Shown in pieces: positions 24,371-38,223 of a stretch of 64,000 bases of DNA. The notes under the pieces were generated by a model. It made no database searches. It had not been told where the DNA came from and saw only the letters and a program-made list of their open reading frames with translations. Location: positions 1 through 64,000 of the forward strand of contig WQZX01000001.1 of the NCBI GenBank assembly GCA_009780515.1, in the 5' to 3' direction. The translations under genes were made by a program, and so were the position numbers. Positions within the stretch are counted from its first letter, which is position 1; each line of letters starts with the position of its first letter. Source of the stretch: Nocardioidaceae bacterium. Lineage in GTDB: Bacteria > Actinomycetota > Actinomycetes > Propionibacteriales > Nocardioidaceae.

Positions 24371-24565
24371 TCAGCGCTCGCTGTCTGGCAGCTCGAGGAC
24401 CTGCCAGACCGCGCGCCAGACCTGCTTCGGGGGAACACCCGCGTCGAGCGCCTCGGAGGCGGTGCGGTGGTCGAGGACGCCGATCACGAACTGGTCGGCC
24501 CAGACGCGGGAGTACGACGAGCCGAGGTGCTGGTCCATCCGTGCCCAGAACTCCGTGTGCCGCAT
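24371..24565 (-). CDS. DUF3046 protein
   Basis: A 64-aa protein matching DUF3046 (RHTEFWARMDQHLGSSYSRV, then WADQFVIGVLDHRTASEALD and VWRAVWQVLELP). Genes of this family usually lie directly upstream of recA in actinobacteria, as here, with the SOS box between them. Function unknown. Confidence 0.85.
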   Translation of the reverse strand: MRHTEFWARMDQHLGSSYSRVWADQFVIGVLDHRTASEALDAGVPPKQVWRAVWQVLELPDSER

Positions 24566-24592
24566 GCCCCAATGGTGGCAGGTGGTCGTAGG

Positions 24593-25123
24593 TCAGGCGG
24601 AGGCGCCGGCCGCTCGGCCGTGCCTCGACCACAGACCCATGAGCGACATCGCGGCGACGAGCAGCAGGACGCCGATCACTGCGATGGCTCCACAGACCAC
24701 GACCTGGTGCCACATGCCGCTCGCGATGAAGGGGTCACCGTCGCTCACGAGCGCCCGGTCGACCCAGAGCGCGCCTACGGGAGCAGCGAACGACGCGACC
24801 CCGAGGCCGATGGCGCGCGCCCAGCTGCGGAACCTCACGATCACGTAGGCGACGCCGAGCGCACCTCCCACGACGACGAAGCTCATCGAGAGCACCCATG
24901 CCAGCATCATCGCGACCGAGATGCCGATGAGGAGGTCCGGCGAGCCGTGCGAGCCCACTGGCCCGAGACTCTCGAACGCCACGCCGTCGTGGAGCTCGCG
25001 GTAGTCACGGACCGCATTGGCCACGCCGGACAGGCCGACCAGGACGGTGAGCGCCGCCCATCCCCCGATGCCGAGCAGGCTCAGGATCCACAACACCTTC
25101 GGTGCGGGTCTCGCGGTGGCCAT
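24593..25123 (-). CDS. Membrane protein of unknown function (about four helices)
   Basis: A 176-aa protein with hydrophobic segments VLWILSLLGIGGWAALTVLV, LIGISVAMMLAWVLSMSFVV, ALGVAYVIVRF-AIGLGVASFAA and VVVCGAIAVIGVLLLVAAMS. No recognisable motif. The start ATG 25123 is chosen; a GTG two codons upstream is possible, with CACCCT-GTGCGC before the ATG as a weak leaderless arrangement. Confidence 0.6.
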   Translation of the reverse strand: MATARPAPKVLWILSLLGIGGWAALTVLVGLSGVANAVRDYRELHDGVAFESLGPVGSHGSPDLLIGISVAMMLAWVLSMSFVVVGGALGVAYVIVRFRSWARAIGLGVASFAAPVGALWVDRALVSDGDPFIASGMWHQVVVCGAIAVIGVLLLVAAMSLMGLWSRHGRAAGASA

Positions 25124-25176
25124 GCGCACAGGGTGCCAGATTCCACGGCACCTGGTGGTCGTCATCCGGTGATTCG

Positions 25177-25704
25177 TCAGCCGTCGAGGCGACGCAGGTC
25201 CCACCGGTGGTGCACGGCGTCGTGCAGGTGGTAGCGGCCCAGCGACGCGATGGTGAAGGCGCTCCCGTTGTCACGGCGTCCCGGCCGCTGCCACGCGTCA
25301 CCGACCACGCCGTCGTACGTCGATGCGGCGGCCTCCGCCGCCCGCGCGACCTGCCCGGCCACCCGCCCGGCGTCCTGCAGGTCGTAGCGCTCGGCGGGCG
25401 CCGTCTCGTCCTGGTCCCAGCTCGCGAAGAGGGGGTCGTGCTCGGACAGCATCAGCCGCACCCGGTCGGCGAAGATCCGGTGCACGTCGCGGACGTGGCA
25501 GCCGTACTCGACCGCCGACCACACCCCCGGTGCCGGCCGGACCGCGGCACCCGGACGAGCCAGGGCGTCGGCCCAGAACCCCGTGCTGCCGCGGAGCGCC
25601 GGCGCGATGGCGCCGGTGGCGACCGACGGGGCGTCGAAGCCGCACTCGGGGCACGGGCGGTCGAGGACCCAGGTCCAGTCCTTGGTGTCGGGCGTGATGG
25701 TCAT
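25177..25704 (-). CDS. DinB-like (DUF664-type) protein
   Basis: A 175-aa four-helix-bundle protein of the DinB/YfiT-like superfamily. The expected metal-site histidines occur in VWSAVEYGCHVRDVHRIFADR and in YHLHDAVHHRWDL. The N-terminus has an added CPECG pair, RPCPECGFDAP. Related proteins include thiol-dependent transferases, but many have no known reaction. Confidence 0.75.
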   Translation of the reverse strand: MTITPDTKDWTWVLDRPCPECGFDAPSVATGAIAPALRGSTGFWADALARPGAAVRPAPGVWSAVEYGCHVRDVHRIFADRVRLMLSEHDPLFASWDQDETAPAERYDLQDAGRVAGQVARAAEAAASTYDGVVGDAWQRPGRRDNGSAFTIASLGRYHLHDAVHHRWDLRRLDG

Positions 25705-25768
25705 GGGCAGGATCGTGGTGGCTGCGAGCGCCCGGCGACAGCCGAGTTCCGGCCAAGCACCGGCGAGA

Positions 25769-26557
25769 TCAGGTCAGCAGCAGGCGCTCCAGGCGCCGGC
25801 GCACGACCGCCAGGCCGGCCGCGCCGAGGGCGAGCAGGTAGACGACCGAGACGAGCGACTCCCATCCGGGGCTGCCGAGCGTCAGCTCCCGGCACAGCAC
25901 GACCGCGCGGTAGAGCGGGGTGCACTCCACGACCCAGCGCAGCGCGCCGTGGTAGGTCGCCACCGGGAAGAAGGTCGCCGAGAACAAGAACATCGGCAGC
26001 TGGATCAGGGTGATCTTGTCGAAGTCCTGGAAGCTGCGCATGTACGTCGTGGCCGCCATGCACACCGCGCTGAACGAGAAGCCGATCAGCAGGACCGCCG
26101 GCAGCGCGAGCAGCGCCCACCACGACTCGACCAGCCCCATCGCCAGCATGACCAGCAGGAAGAACGCGGCGTACGAGCCGCCACGCGCCTGGCCCCACAC
26201 GATCTCGCCGCGGGCGACGTCGGTCGGGGTCAGCGGGGTGGCGAGCATCTGGTCGTAGAGCTTGTCGTACTTCAGCTTGAAGAAGACGTTGTGGGTGGAG
26301 TCCATCAGCGCGCCGTTGAAGGCCGAGGTGGCCAGCATGGCCGGCGCGACGAACGCGCTGTACGAGACGTGGTGTCCGGCGTAGTCGAAGCCGCCGATGA
26401 GCGCGCCGACGCCGACACCGATCGAGAGCAGGTAGAAGAACGGCTCGAGGAAGCCGGTGACGAAGAGCTTCCAGTGGCGGCGGTAGACCAGGAAGTTGCG
26501 GTAGACCAGCAATCCCATCGCCTCGAGCGGCGCGAGCGGCTGGGGCACGGCGCTCAT
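25769..26557 (-). CDS. ABC-2 type transporter permease (second)
   Basis: A 262-aa membrane permease of the ABC-2 (daunorubicin-exporter-like) type, with about six helices: FLEPFFYLLSIGVGVGALI, the conserved YDQMLATPLTPTDVARGEI, then GFSFSAVCMAATTY and LPMFLFSATFFPV. The ATG overlaps the stop of the previous permease (ATGA). With that permease and the ATPase it forms one exporter; substrate unknown. Confidence 0.85.
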   Translation of the reverse strand: MSAVPQPLAPLEAMGLLVYRNFLVYRRHWKLFVTGFLEPFFYLLSIGVGVGALIGGFDYAGHHVSYSAFVAPAMLATSAFNGALMDSTHNVFFKLKYDKLYDQMLATPLTPTDVARGEIVWGQARGGSYAAFFLLVMLAMGLVESWWALLALPAVLLIGFSFSAVCMAATTYMRSFQDFDKITLIQLPMFLFSATFFPVATYHGALRWVVECTPLYRAVVLCRELTLGSPGWESLVSVVYLLALGAAGLAVVRRRLERLLLT

Positions 26558-27362
26558 GTGATCATCCGCCGCTCGAGACCCGTGTGCGCCCAGCGCCAGC
26601 CACCCACCAGGAGCAGCACGATCACCCCGGCGTTGATCGCTGCGATCCACCAGGTGATGTGGTCGATCGTGAGCATCCGCGAGAGGTTGACGCCCTGCCA
26701 CAGAGGCGTGCAGCGGGCGATCGCGGCGCCGACGCGACCGAGGTTCGCGACCGGGAAGAACGCCCCGGAGAACAGGAACATCGGGAAGACGCCGAGCCGG
26801 AAGATCAGCCCGAACCCCTCCTCGTTGCGCAGACGACACGTGATGCCGTAGATCCACACCGCGAAGGCCATCCCGACGCCGATCTGGGTCAGCCAGGCCA
26901 GCGACGCTCCCCACCACGTCGCGTAGACGCCGAACGGCACCATCACCAGCATGTAGATCCCGGTCGCGGCCGCGAGGTGGAGCGCGATCGTCGTGAGGTG
27001 AGCGGCGACGACGTGGCGCGCCTGCAGCGGCGTCGCCAGCATCGCCTGGTACGTCGGGCGCCACTTGATCATCCCCATGACGGGGTACGTCGCCTCCCCC
27101 ACCGCCAGCTGCATCGCGTGCGCGGCGATGAGGCCGGGCACCACGAAGGCGAGGTACGACGTCGCGCCCTCCATCCGCGCCGGGTCGGCCTTGATGAAGC
27201 CGCCCAGCAGGACACCGAGGGCGAGGACGTAGAGCAGCGGGCTGAGGAACGAGGTGGCCAGCACACCGCGCCAGGTGCGCCGCCAGAGCGCCGCCCAGTA
27301 GTCGGCCTGACGGAGCGTCCCGTCGCGCAGGCCCAGCGCGGCCGAGCCGGTCGGGACCGTCA

Positions 27363-27363
<1 letters not shown>
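26554..27363 (-). CDS. ABC-2 type transporter permease (first)
   Basis: A 269-aa ABC-2 permease, about six helices: FLSPLLYVLALGVLLGGFI, YQAMLATPLQARHVVAAHL, then VGMAFAVWIYGITCR and GVFPMFLFSGAFFPV. It shares the MLATPL and MFLFS...FFPV motifs with its partner, so the two are paralogues that probably form a heterodimer. Its ATG overlaps the ATPase stop by one base (TGATG). Confidence 0.85.
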
Positions 27364-28304
<941 letters not shown>

Positions 28305-28311
28305 GTCCGCG

Positions 28312-28317
28312 ACCCTA
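28312..28317 (-). promoter_or_regulatory. -10 TAGGGT overlapping the methylase stop codon
   Basis: TAGGGT, then CGCGGAC, then GTG at 28304 (minus strand). The first three bases are the TAG stop of the methylase at 28315-28317. Confidence 0.5.
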
Positions 28318-29751
28318 GTCGCGAGCACCGACGGTGTCGTTGCGAATACGCGCGCGCTCGGCCCACCAGGCGGTCAGGGCGGGGTCCTCGGCGGCGTACG
28401 CCGCCGTCATCAGCTCGGCGACCCGCGCCGGTCGTGCCCCCTCGCGCGCCAGCGTGGCCGCGGCGGCCCACCGCTCGTGGTCGCGAGGCAGAGGCAGCGC
28501 CGCGAGCTGGCGTGCGCTGACCTTCACCGACCCCGGCGTCAGGCCGGTGCCGAGGTAGCGCGCGGCGGCGTACGCGACGACCGGCGGGGCGAGGGTGACG
28601 GCGAGCAGCCGCCAGAGGTCACCAGGATCGTGGGGTACGACGGAGACGACCGGCACCGACGGCAGCAGCTCCCCCGCGGGGTCGGCGACGGCCTCGATCA
28701 CCCGCCCCTGGCCGGCCACCAGCAGCTTGGCCACCAGCCGCGACCTCGCCCAGGCCGCCAGGGGCGGATCCAGGTCGGCGACGGCGACGGCCGGGGCGGC
28801 GTACCGCCGGCGCGCGAAGCGGGTCGGCACCTCGCCCCACTGGGAGCGGGCCGGCTCGATCAGCCCGGTGGTCACGAGCCGCACCTCGCCGGGCCTGAGG
28901 CCGTCGGCTGCGTCGCGGACGTGAGGGACGAGGCCGTAGTACTGGTCGCGGAAGTCGGCGGTGCAGGCGGCGAGGTCGCCGACGACACCGGCGTCCGACG
29001 GCAGGCTCACCGCCGGGATGCCGAAGGTCGGCGCCGCCAGCGCGCCCCAGTCGTCCGGCGCAGGACCGCCCGCACGACCGACGCTCACCAGCGGGACGCA
29101 GGTCAGCACGTCGGTGCCGTCGAAGACCGGGCGCGGCGAGCACCAGAAGTCGACGACCGCGCCGCGCCGGGCCACCTCGGCCCGCGCCGGCCCGGCGTCG
29201 CGCGCGGCGAGCACGGACAGCGGCTGGACCAGCGCGACCGCGCCACCGTCGCCGACCAGGCCGAGCGATGCGTGCAGGAAGGCCGCGCTGGTGTCGGTGT
29301 AGGCGCCCAGGCCGCCGGTCGCCCCCGCCGTACGACGACGCAGCTGTCCCAGGAACGGCGGGTTGCCGACCACCGCCTCGAAGCGCTCGCCCGCCCAGCA
29401 GGCGAGGCCGTCGGAGTGCCGCACCCGATCGGCCAGCTCGGCCTCGGTCAGGCTCGGGTCGAGCGCCCGCAGCCGGTCGCGCGCGACCGCCACCGCGGCG
29501 CCGTCGAGGTCGCTCCCCCACACGGCGCGCGCACCGACCCGCTCGGCCGCGGCGACCAGGAAGTGGCCGGTCCCGCAGGCCGGGTCGAGCACGCGTCGCG
29601 TCGTCGGGGCCAGGGCCCTGTCGAGGATCCAGGCCACGAGGTCGGGCGGCGTGTAGAACGAGCCGCGGCTGCGGCGACCTGGATCGGCGGCCAGGCCGCG
29701 CTCGTAGTCGGCCGCCGCCTCCTCGGCCCGCCGCCGCGCGTCCACCTCCAC
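28315..29751 (-). CDS. N6-adenine DNA methylase, orphan
   Basis: A 478-aa DNA methyltransferase of the N-6 adenine type. SFYTPPDLVAWIL opens the domain, VLDPACGTGHFLVAA is the S-adenosylmethionine motif, WGSDLDGAAVAVARDRL continues the fold, and VVGNPPFLGQL is the catalytic NPPF. The C-terminal ~200 residues (VKVSARQLAALPLPRD) resemble the TaqI-type/Eco57I-like specificity region. No restriction subunit or specificity subunit is adjacent, so it is orphan or part of a single-chain system with nuclease lost. GTG at 29751 follows TAGTCT by six bases. Confidence 0.85.
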   Translation of the reverse strand: MEVDARRRAEEAAADYERGLAADPGRRSRGSFYTPPDLVAWILDRALAPTTRRVLDPACGTGHFLVAAAERVGARAVWGSDLDGAAVAVARDRLRALDPSLTEAELADRVRHSDGLACWAGERFEAVVGNPPFLGQLRRRTAGATGGLGAYTDTSAAFLHASLGLVGDGGAVALVQPLSVLAARDAGPARAEVARRGAVVDFWCSPRPVFDGTDVLTCVPLVSVGRAGGPAPDDWGALAAPTFGIPAVSLPSDAGVVGDLAACTADFRDQYYGLVPHVRDAADGLRPGEVRLVTTGLIEPARSQWGEVPTRFARRRYAAPAVAVADLDPPLAAWARSRLVAKLLVAGQGRVIEAVADPAGELLPSVPVVSVVPHDPGDLWRLLAVTLAPPVVAYAAARYLGTGLTPGSVKVSARQLAALPLPRDHERWAAAATLAREGARPARVAELMTAAYAAEDPALTAWWAERARIRNDTVGARD

Positions 29752-29757
29752 GCGAGC

Positions 29758-29763
29758 AGACTA
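29758..29763 (-). promoter_or_regulatory. -10 element TAGTCT for leaderless methylase gene
   Basis: TAGTCT, then GCTCGC, then GTG at 29751 on the minus strand. Confidence 0.5.
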
Positions 29764-29766
29764 GAA

Positions 29767-29813
29767 GGGTCTCGACAGGCTCGACCACCCTCGACGTAGC
29801 GGCTCGACCACCC
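29767..29813 (+). repeat. GGTCTCGACAGGCTCGACCA-type intergenic repeat
   Basis: GGTCTCGACAGGCTCGACCA with a second GGCTCGACCACCC 23 bases on. This motif is, as far as I recall, a common intergenic repeat of high-GC actinobacteria. A 23-of-25 match lies inside rimO (45822-45849). Confidence 0.6.
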
Positions 29814-29824
29814 ACGCCGGCGTG

Positions 29825-29846
29825 TTATAGTCATTTTGACTAATAA
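29825..29846 (+). promoter_or_regulatory. NrtR operator and promoter of the NAD-salvage operon
   Basis: An AT-rich near-perfect palindrome with core TAGTCATTTTGACTA, the type of site recognised by NrtR. TATAGT inside it is a likely -10. It lies 13 bases before the pncB start and 1.9 kb before the nrtR gene in the same operon. Confidence 0.75.
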
Positions 29847-29859
29847 TCAGGAGGCCGCG

Positions 29860-31155
29860 ATGCACCGCAGTGGACTGCTCACCGACCGCTACGAGCTCAC
29901 CATGCTCGACTCCTGGGTCCGCGACGGGAGCGCCGACCACGCGGCGGTCTTCGAGGCGTTCGCGCGCCGCCTCCCCGAGGGCCGACGGTACGGCGTCCTC
30001 GGCGGGCTCGGCCGCCTCCTCGAGCTCATCGAGGCCTTCACCTTCGACACCGAGGAGGTCGACTGGCTCGTCGAGCAGGGCGCGATCAGCCCGGCCACCG
30101 CCGACTACCTGCGCGGCTTCCGGTTCCGCGGCGACGTCGACGGGTACGCCGAGGGCGACCTCTACTTCCCCGGCAGCCCCGTCCTGACCGTGTCCGGCAC
30201 GCTCGGCGAGTGCGTCGTGCTCGAGACGCTGGTGCTCAGCGTGCTCAACCACGACACCGCGATAGCGAGCGCCGCCGCGCGGATGGTCGACGCGGCGGGC
30301 GGCACCGAGGGCAGGCCGCTGATCGAGATGGGCAGCCGGCGCACCCACGAGGAGTCGGCGGTCGCGGCGGCCCGAGCGGCCTACCTCGCGGGGTTCGCGT
30401 CGACCAGCAACCTCGCGGCCGGGCGGCGCTTCGGCGTACCGACCGTCGGCACCGCCGCCCACGCCTTCACCCTCGCGCACGTCAGCGAGGAGGCGGCCTT
30501 CCGCAGCCAGGTCGAGGCGCTCGGGGTCGGCACCACGCTGCTGGTCGACACCTACGACGTCGCCGAGGGCATCCGCACGGCCGTCAAGGTCGCCGGGCCC
30601 GAGCTCGGCGCGATCCGGATCGACTCCGGCGACCTGGCGGAGGAGTCGGCCCGCGCGCGGACGATGCTCGACGAGCTCGGCGCCGTCGACACCCGCATCA
30701 TCGTGACCAGCGACCTCGACGAGTACGTCATCACCGCCCTGGCCGACGCCCCCATCGACGGGTACGGCGTCGGCACCCGTCTCGTCACCGGCTCGGGCCA
30801 CCCCACCGCGAGCATGGTCTACAAGCTCGTGGCCGTCGCCGACTCGGCCGGCGGCGAGCTGCGGCCGGTCGCGAAGAAGGCCGCCGACAAGGCGTCCGCG
30901 GGCGGCCGCAAGCACGTGATCCGGGAGTACGACGAGGCGGGCGTCCTGGTCGGCGAGCACTTCACCCTCGACCTGCCCGGCGGCGCCACCTCGCCGCAGG
31001 TCCCGCTGATCCGCGGGGGCGAGATCGTCCACCGGCCGGCGCTGGCCGCGATCCGCGACCACGTCGCCGCGGCGGTCGCCACCCTCCCGAGCACCGCCCG
31101 CGAGGTGGCAGCTGGGCCGCCTTACCTCACCGTCGAGATGAAGGAGCAGTCATGA
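29860..31155 (+). CDS. pncB: Nicotinate phosphoribosyltransferase
   Basis: A 431-aa enzyme joining nicotinate to PRPP to give nicotinate mononucleotide in NAD salvage. Family motifs: LLTDRYELTML at the N-terminus, LEMGSRRTHEESAV-like EMGSRRTHEE (active-site loop with the phosphorylatable His region), GFASTSNLAAGRRFGVPTVGTAAHAF, and AIRIDSGDLAEES. ATG at 29860 follows AGGAGG; the frame's TTG at 29836 lies within the operator and is rejected. Its stop overlaps the pncA start (ATGA). Confidence 0.93.
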   Translation: MHRSGLLTDRYELTMLDSWVRDGSADHAAVFEAFARRLPEGRRYGVLGGLGRLLELIEAFTFDTEEVDWLVEQGAISPATADYLRGFRFRGDVDGYAEGDLYFPGSPVLTVSGTLGECVVLETLVLSVLNHDTAIASAAARMVDAAGGTEGRPLIEMGSRRTHEESAVAAARAAYLAGFASTSNLAAGRRFGVPTVGTAAHAFTLAHVSEEAAFRSQVEALGVGTTLLVDTYDVAEGIRTAVKVAGPELGAIRIDSGDLAEESARARTMLDELGAVDTRIIVTSDLDEYVITALADAPIDGYGVGTRLVTGSGHPTASMVYKLVAVADSAGGELRPVAKKAADKASAGGRKHVIREYDEAGVLVGEHFTLDLPGGATSPQVPLIRGGEIVHRPALAAIRDHVAAAVATLPSTAREVAAGPPYLTVEMKEQS

Positions 31156-31727
31156 CCAGAGCACTGATCGTCGTGGACGTGCAGAACGACTTCGTCGAGG
31201 GCGGCTCGCTCGGCGTCGTCGGAGGCAAGGACGTCGCGACCGCCATCACCGCCCACCTCGCGGTGCACGCGCAGGAGTACGCCGTCGTCGCGGCCTCCCG
31301 CGACTGGCACAACGCCGGCGAGACCAACGGCGGCCACTTCGCCGAGCCCGGCGATGAGCCCGACTTCGCCACGACCTGGCCGGTGCACTGCGTCTCGGGC
31401 GAGCACGGCTCGGAGTACGCCCCCGAGCTCGACACGACCGACGTGACCGTGCACGTCGTGAAGGGCATGGGCGAGCCGGCGTACTCGGCGTTCGAGGGGG
31501 TGACCTCGTCGGGCGAGAGGCTCGTGGACGTGCTGCACGCGGCCGGGGTGACCTCGGTCGACGTCACCGGCATCGCCACCGACCACTGCGTGCGCGCGAC
31601 CGCCCTCGACGCGCGGGCGGCCGGCTTCGACGTACGGCTGCCGCACGGGCTGCACGCGGGCGTCGCTCCGGACACGTCGGCGGCGGCGCTGGAGGAGATG
31701 GCGGCGGCCGGCGTGGAGGTGCGCTGA
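31152..31727 (+). CDS. pncA: Nicotinamidase
   Basis: A 191-aa isochorismatase-fold amidase hydrolysing nicotinamide to nicotinate, which feeds pncB. The catalytic triad is visible: Asp in VVDVQNDF, Lys in VHVVKGMG, and Cys in [15 protein letters not shown]. The metal site is in [15 protein letters not shown]. The ATG overlaps the pncB stop and its own stop shares one base with the nrtR start (TGATG). Confidence 0.93.
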   Translation: MTRALIVVDVQNDFVEGGSLGVVGGKDVATAITAHLAVHAQEYAVVAASRDWHNAGETNGGHFAEPGDEPDFATTWPVHCVSGEHGSEYAPELDTTDVTVHVVKGMGEPAYSAFEGVTSSGERLVDVLHAAGVTSVDVTGIATDHCVRATALDARAAGFDVRLPHGLHAGVAPDTSAAALEEMAAAGVEVR

Positions 31728-32437
31728 TGTACACGACGAAGTACCCGCCGTTCGCGGTCACCGTCGACATCGCGCTCTTCACCATCCGCGACGGCGTGCT
31801 GTCGGTGCTGCTGGTCGAGCGCGGCGGCGAGCCGTACGCCGGCGCCTGGGCCCTGCCGGGCGGCTTCGTGGATCCCGACGAGGACGCCGAGGCCGCCGCC
31901 TGGCGCGAGCTGGCGGAGGAGACCGGCGTCGAGCAGTTCTCCGGACACCTCGAGCAGCTGCGCACCTACTCGGCCCCCGACCGCGACCCGCGCATGCGCA
32001 CGGTGTCGATCGCGCACGTCGCCTTCGCCCCCGACCTCCCCGAGCCGGCGGCCGGCGACGACGCCGCCGACGCGCGCTGGTGGGCCGTGGAGGACCTGCT
32101 CGGCCACGGGCTCGGCGAGGACCGCCCGGCCCTCGCCTTCGACCACGAGGAGATCGTGCACGACGCGCTCGAGCGGGTCCGGGCGAAGCTCGAGTACACC
32201 ACCCTGGCCGCGGAGTTCGTGGCCGAGCCGTTCACGCTCCCCGAGCTGCGCCGGGTGTACGCCGCCGTCTGGGGCACCCCGCCCGACCTCGGCAACTTCC
32301 GCCGCAAGGTGCTCGGCACCGACGGGTTCGTCGTACCGGTCCGGGGCGGCGGCGCCGCCTCCACCGGCGGCCGTCGCGCCGCCCTCTACCGGCGGGGCCC
32401 CGCCACCACGGTCTCCCCGCCGATGTCGCGCAGCTGA
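31727..32437 (+). CDS. nrtR: NrtR-type Nudix-fused repressor of NAD metabolism
   Basis: A 236-aa protein. Residues ~1-140 are a Nudix domain with a complete Nudix box ([20 protein letters not shown] followed by ETGV), and residues ~150-215 form a winged helix ([20 protein letters not shown], then [13 protein letters not shown]) as in NrtR. NrtR senses ADP-ribose/NAD metabolites and represses NAD synthesis genes. Third gene of pncB-pncA-nrtR, with the operator upstream of pncB, so autoregulation is expected. Unlike some NrtRs the Nudix box is intact, so hydrolase activity may remain. Confidence 0.88.
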   Translation: MYTTKYPPFAVTVDIALFTIRDGVLSVLLVERGGEPYAGAWALPGGFVDPDEDAEAAAWRELAEETGVEQFSGHLEQLRTYSAPDRDPRMRTVSIAHVAFAPDLPEPAAGDDAADARWWAVEDLLGHGLGEDRPALAFDHEEIVHDALERVRAKLEYTTLAAEFVAEPFTLPELRRVYAAVWGTPPDLGNFRRKVLGTDGFVVPVRGGGAASTGGRRAALYRRGPATTVSPPMSRS

Positions 32438-32536
32438 CCGACGGCCACGAGCACGACACGTTCGGTCGGTCGAAGCCAGTTCCGGCCGCGGGCTCGTCGA
32501 ACCTGTCGTCCTGGTGGCCTTGTCCGTGGGCCGCCG

Positions 32537-32542
32537 TACGCT
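32537..32542 (+). promoter_or_regulatory. -10 element TACGCT for leaderless TfoX-like gene
   Basis: TACGCT, then CCCGCAC, then ATG at 32550. Confidence 0.5.
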
Positions 32543-32549
32543 CCCGCAC

Positions 32550-32882
32550 ATGGCATACGACGAAGGCCTGGCCGAGCGGGTCCGCTTCCTGCTCGAGGGC
32601 GAGGCGGGCCTCATCGAGAAGCGGATGTTCGGTGGTCTGGCGTTCCTGATCGGCGGCAACATGGCGGTCGCCGCCAGCGGACAGGGCGGGCTGATGGTGC
32701 GCGTCGATCCCGACCAGGGTGACGAGCTCGCGCAGACCACCGCCGCCGAGCCGATGGAGATGCGCGGTCGCGTGATGACCGGCTGGCTCCGTCTCCCCGA
32801 CGGCGCCGTCGCCGACGACGACGCGCTCGAGGAGTGGGTGCGCCGCGGCGCGGCCTATGCCGCCGGCCTGCCGCCCAAGTAG
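32550..32882 (+). CDS. TfoX N-terminal domain protein
   Basis: A 110-aa protein matching the TfoX N-terminal domain: DEGLAERVRFLL, IEKRMFGGLAFLIGGNMAVA, then LMVRVDPDQ and the MEMRGRVMTGWLRLP segment, ending with a helix EEWVRRGAAYAAGL. Family members are of unclear role outside competence regulation. The last 28 bases overlap the convergent sortase gene. Confidence 0.85.
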   Translation: MAYDEGLAERVRFLLEGEAGLIEKRMFGGLAFLIGGNMAVAASGQGGLMVRVDPDQGDELAQTTAAEPMEMRGRVMTGWLRLPDGAVADDDALEEWVRRGAAYAAGLPPK

Positions 32883-33499
32883 GGCCGGGCGAACCACAGC
32901 GTGCGGTCGGTCCAGTCGCCGGGGCCGAGCCGACGGCCGCTGCACACGATGATCACGGCCTGGGGCGTGCCGCGCCGCCGGTCCCAGCCCGGGTAGCCGT
33001 TGCTCGCGAGGACCTGCTGCCGCGAGAACACCCGGTAGCACTGCGTCCGGCCGTGTCCGCTGACCACCAGTCGCGCGCCCGGGCGGAGGCGCGCCAGGAG
33101 CCGGTTGCCGAGCGCCGAGCCGTCCGGCCACGTGTGGGTGTTGAGCAGCAGCCGGCCGTGGGCGGCCCCTGCCTCGACCCCGCCGAGGTCGGTCGCCATC
33201 TCGGTCTTGTCCGTCTCGGGCAGGACGCCCATCACGCCCTCGGGCGTGCGGGGGACGGGTCGAACCCTGACCGACCGGCCGGCGAGGACCACCGAGGTCG
33301 GCACGAACGGCCGCCTCGGCGCGCTCCCGCAGGGTCCCGAGTCCGGATGGAGGGCCGGTGGCGCGCTCGGGCGGGCCCGCGCCGCCGGCGGCGTCGAGGC
33401 CGTGCCCCCGGGCCACTGCCACCAGCCGACCAGGGCGGCCACGACGACCAGCGCACCTGCGCCGAGCGTCCACCACCGCCGTCGCATCCCCCCGAGCAT
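32855..33499 (-). CDS. Class F-like sortase
   Basis: A 214-aa membrane-anchored sortase. One N-terminal helix (LGAGALVVVAALVGWW) is followed by a Pro/Ala linker and a catalytic domain with the His in LLLNTHTWPDGSALG, the Cys in AVIIVCSG, and a following Arg in TDRTLWF. The GHGRTQCYRVFSR segment fits class F enzymes of actinobacteria. No sorting-signal substrate (LPxTG-like) is adjacent. I start at ATG 33499; an internal ATG lies at 33487. Confidence 0.75.
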   Translation of the reverse strand: MLGGMRRRWWTLGAGALVVVAALVGWWQWPGGTASTPPAARARPSAPPALHPDSGPCGSAPRRPFVPTSVVLAGRSVRVRPVPRTPEGVMGVLPETDKTEMATDLGGVEAGAAHGRLLLNTHTWPDGSALGNRLLARLRPGARLVVSGHGRTQCYRVFSRQQVLASNGYPGWDRRRGTPQAVIIVCSGRRLGPGDWTDRTLWFARPYLGGRPAA

Positions 33500-33525
33500 G
33501 GTCGCAGTCTGCTCCCAGCGGCCGA

Positions 33526-33543
33526 CGCCGACAACTGTCGGCG
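33526..33543. promoter_or_regulatory. 18-bp perfect palindrome between sortase and lhr
   Basis: CGCCGACA-AC-TGTCGGCG, perfect in both arms, in the 64-base divergent region between the sortase and lhr starts. Possible operator for either gene; no regulator is assigned. Confidence 0.4.
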
Positions 33544-33563
33544 GCGTGCGGGAGGATGGACGG

Positions 33564-38108
<4,545 letters not shown>

Positions 38109-38122
38109 CCGTGGATCCGGGG

Positions 38123-38222
38123 CCTGGTATTTCACTGGGAACCCAGTGAAATACCAGGCTTTGGAGGCAAATTTCCCCACAAGGCCCGGTAATTCACTGG
38201 GAACCCAGTGAATTACCGGGCC
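38123..38222. repeat. Paired perfect palindromes (copy A of a two-copy repeat)
   Basis: Two hairpins: arms CCTGGTATTTCACTGGG (17 bp) and GGCCCGGTAATTCACTGGG (19 bp), each perfect around an AA centre. They are separated by a 24-base spacer containing CTTTGGAG. They fill the 115 bases between the convergent ends of lhr and htpX, so they may terminate both genes. A second copy with conserved spacer is at 50968-51059. Confidence 0.8.
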
Positions 38223-38223
38223 C

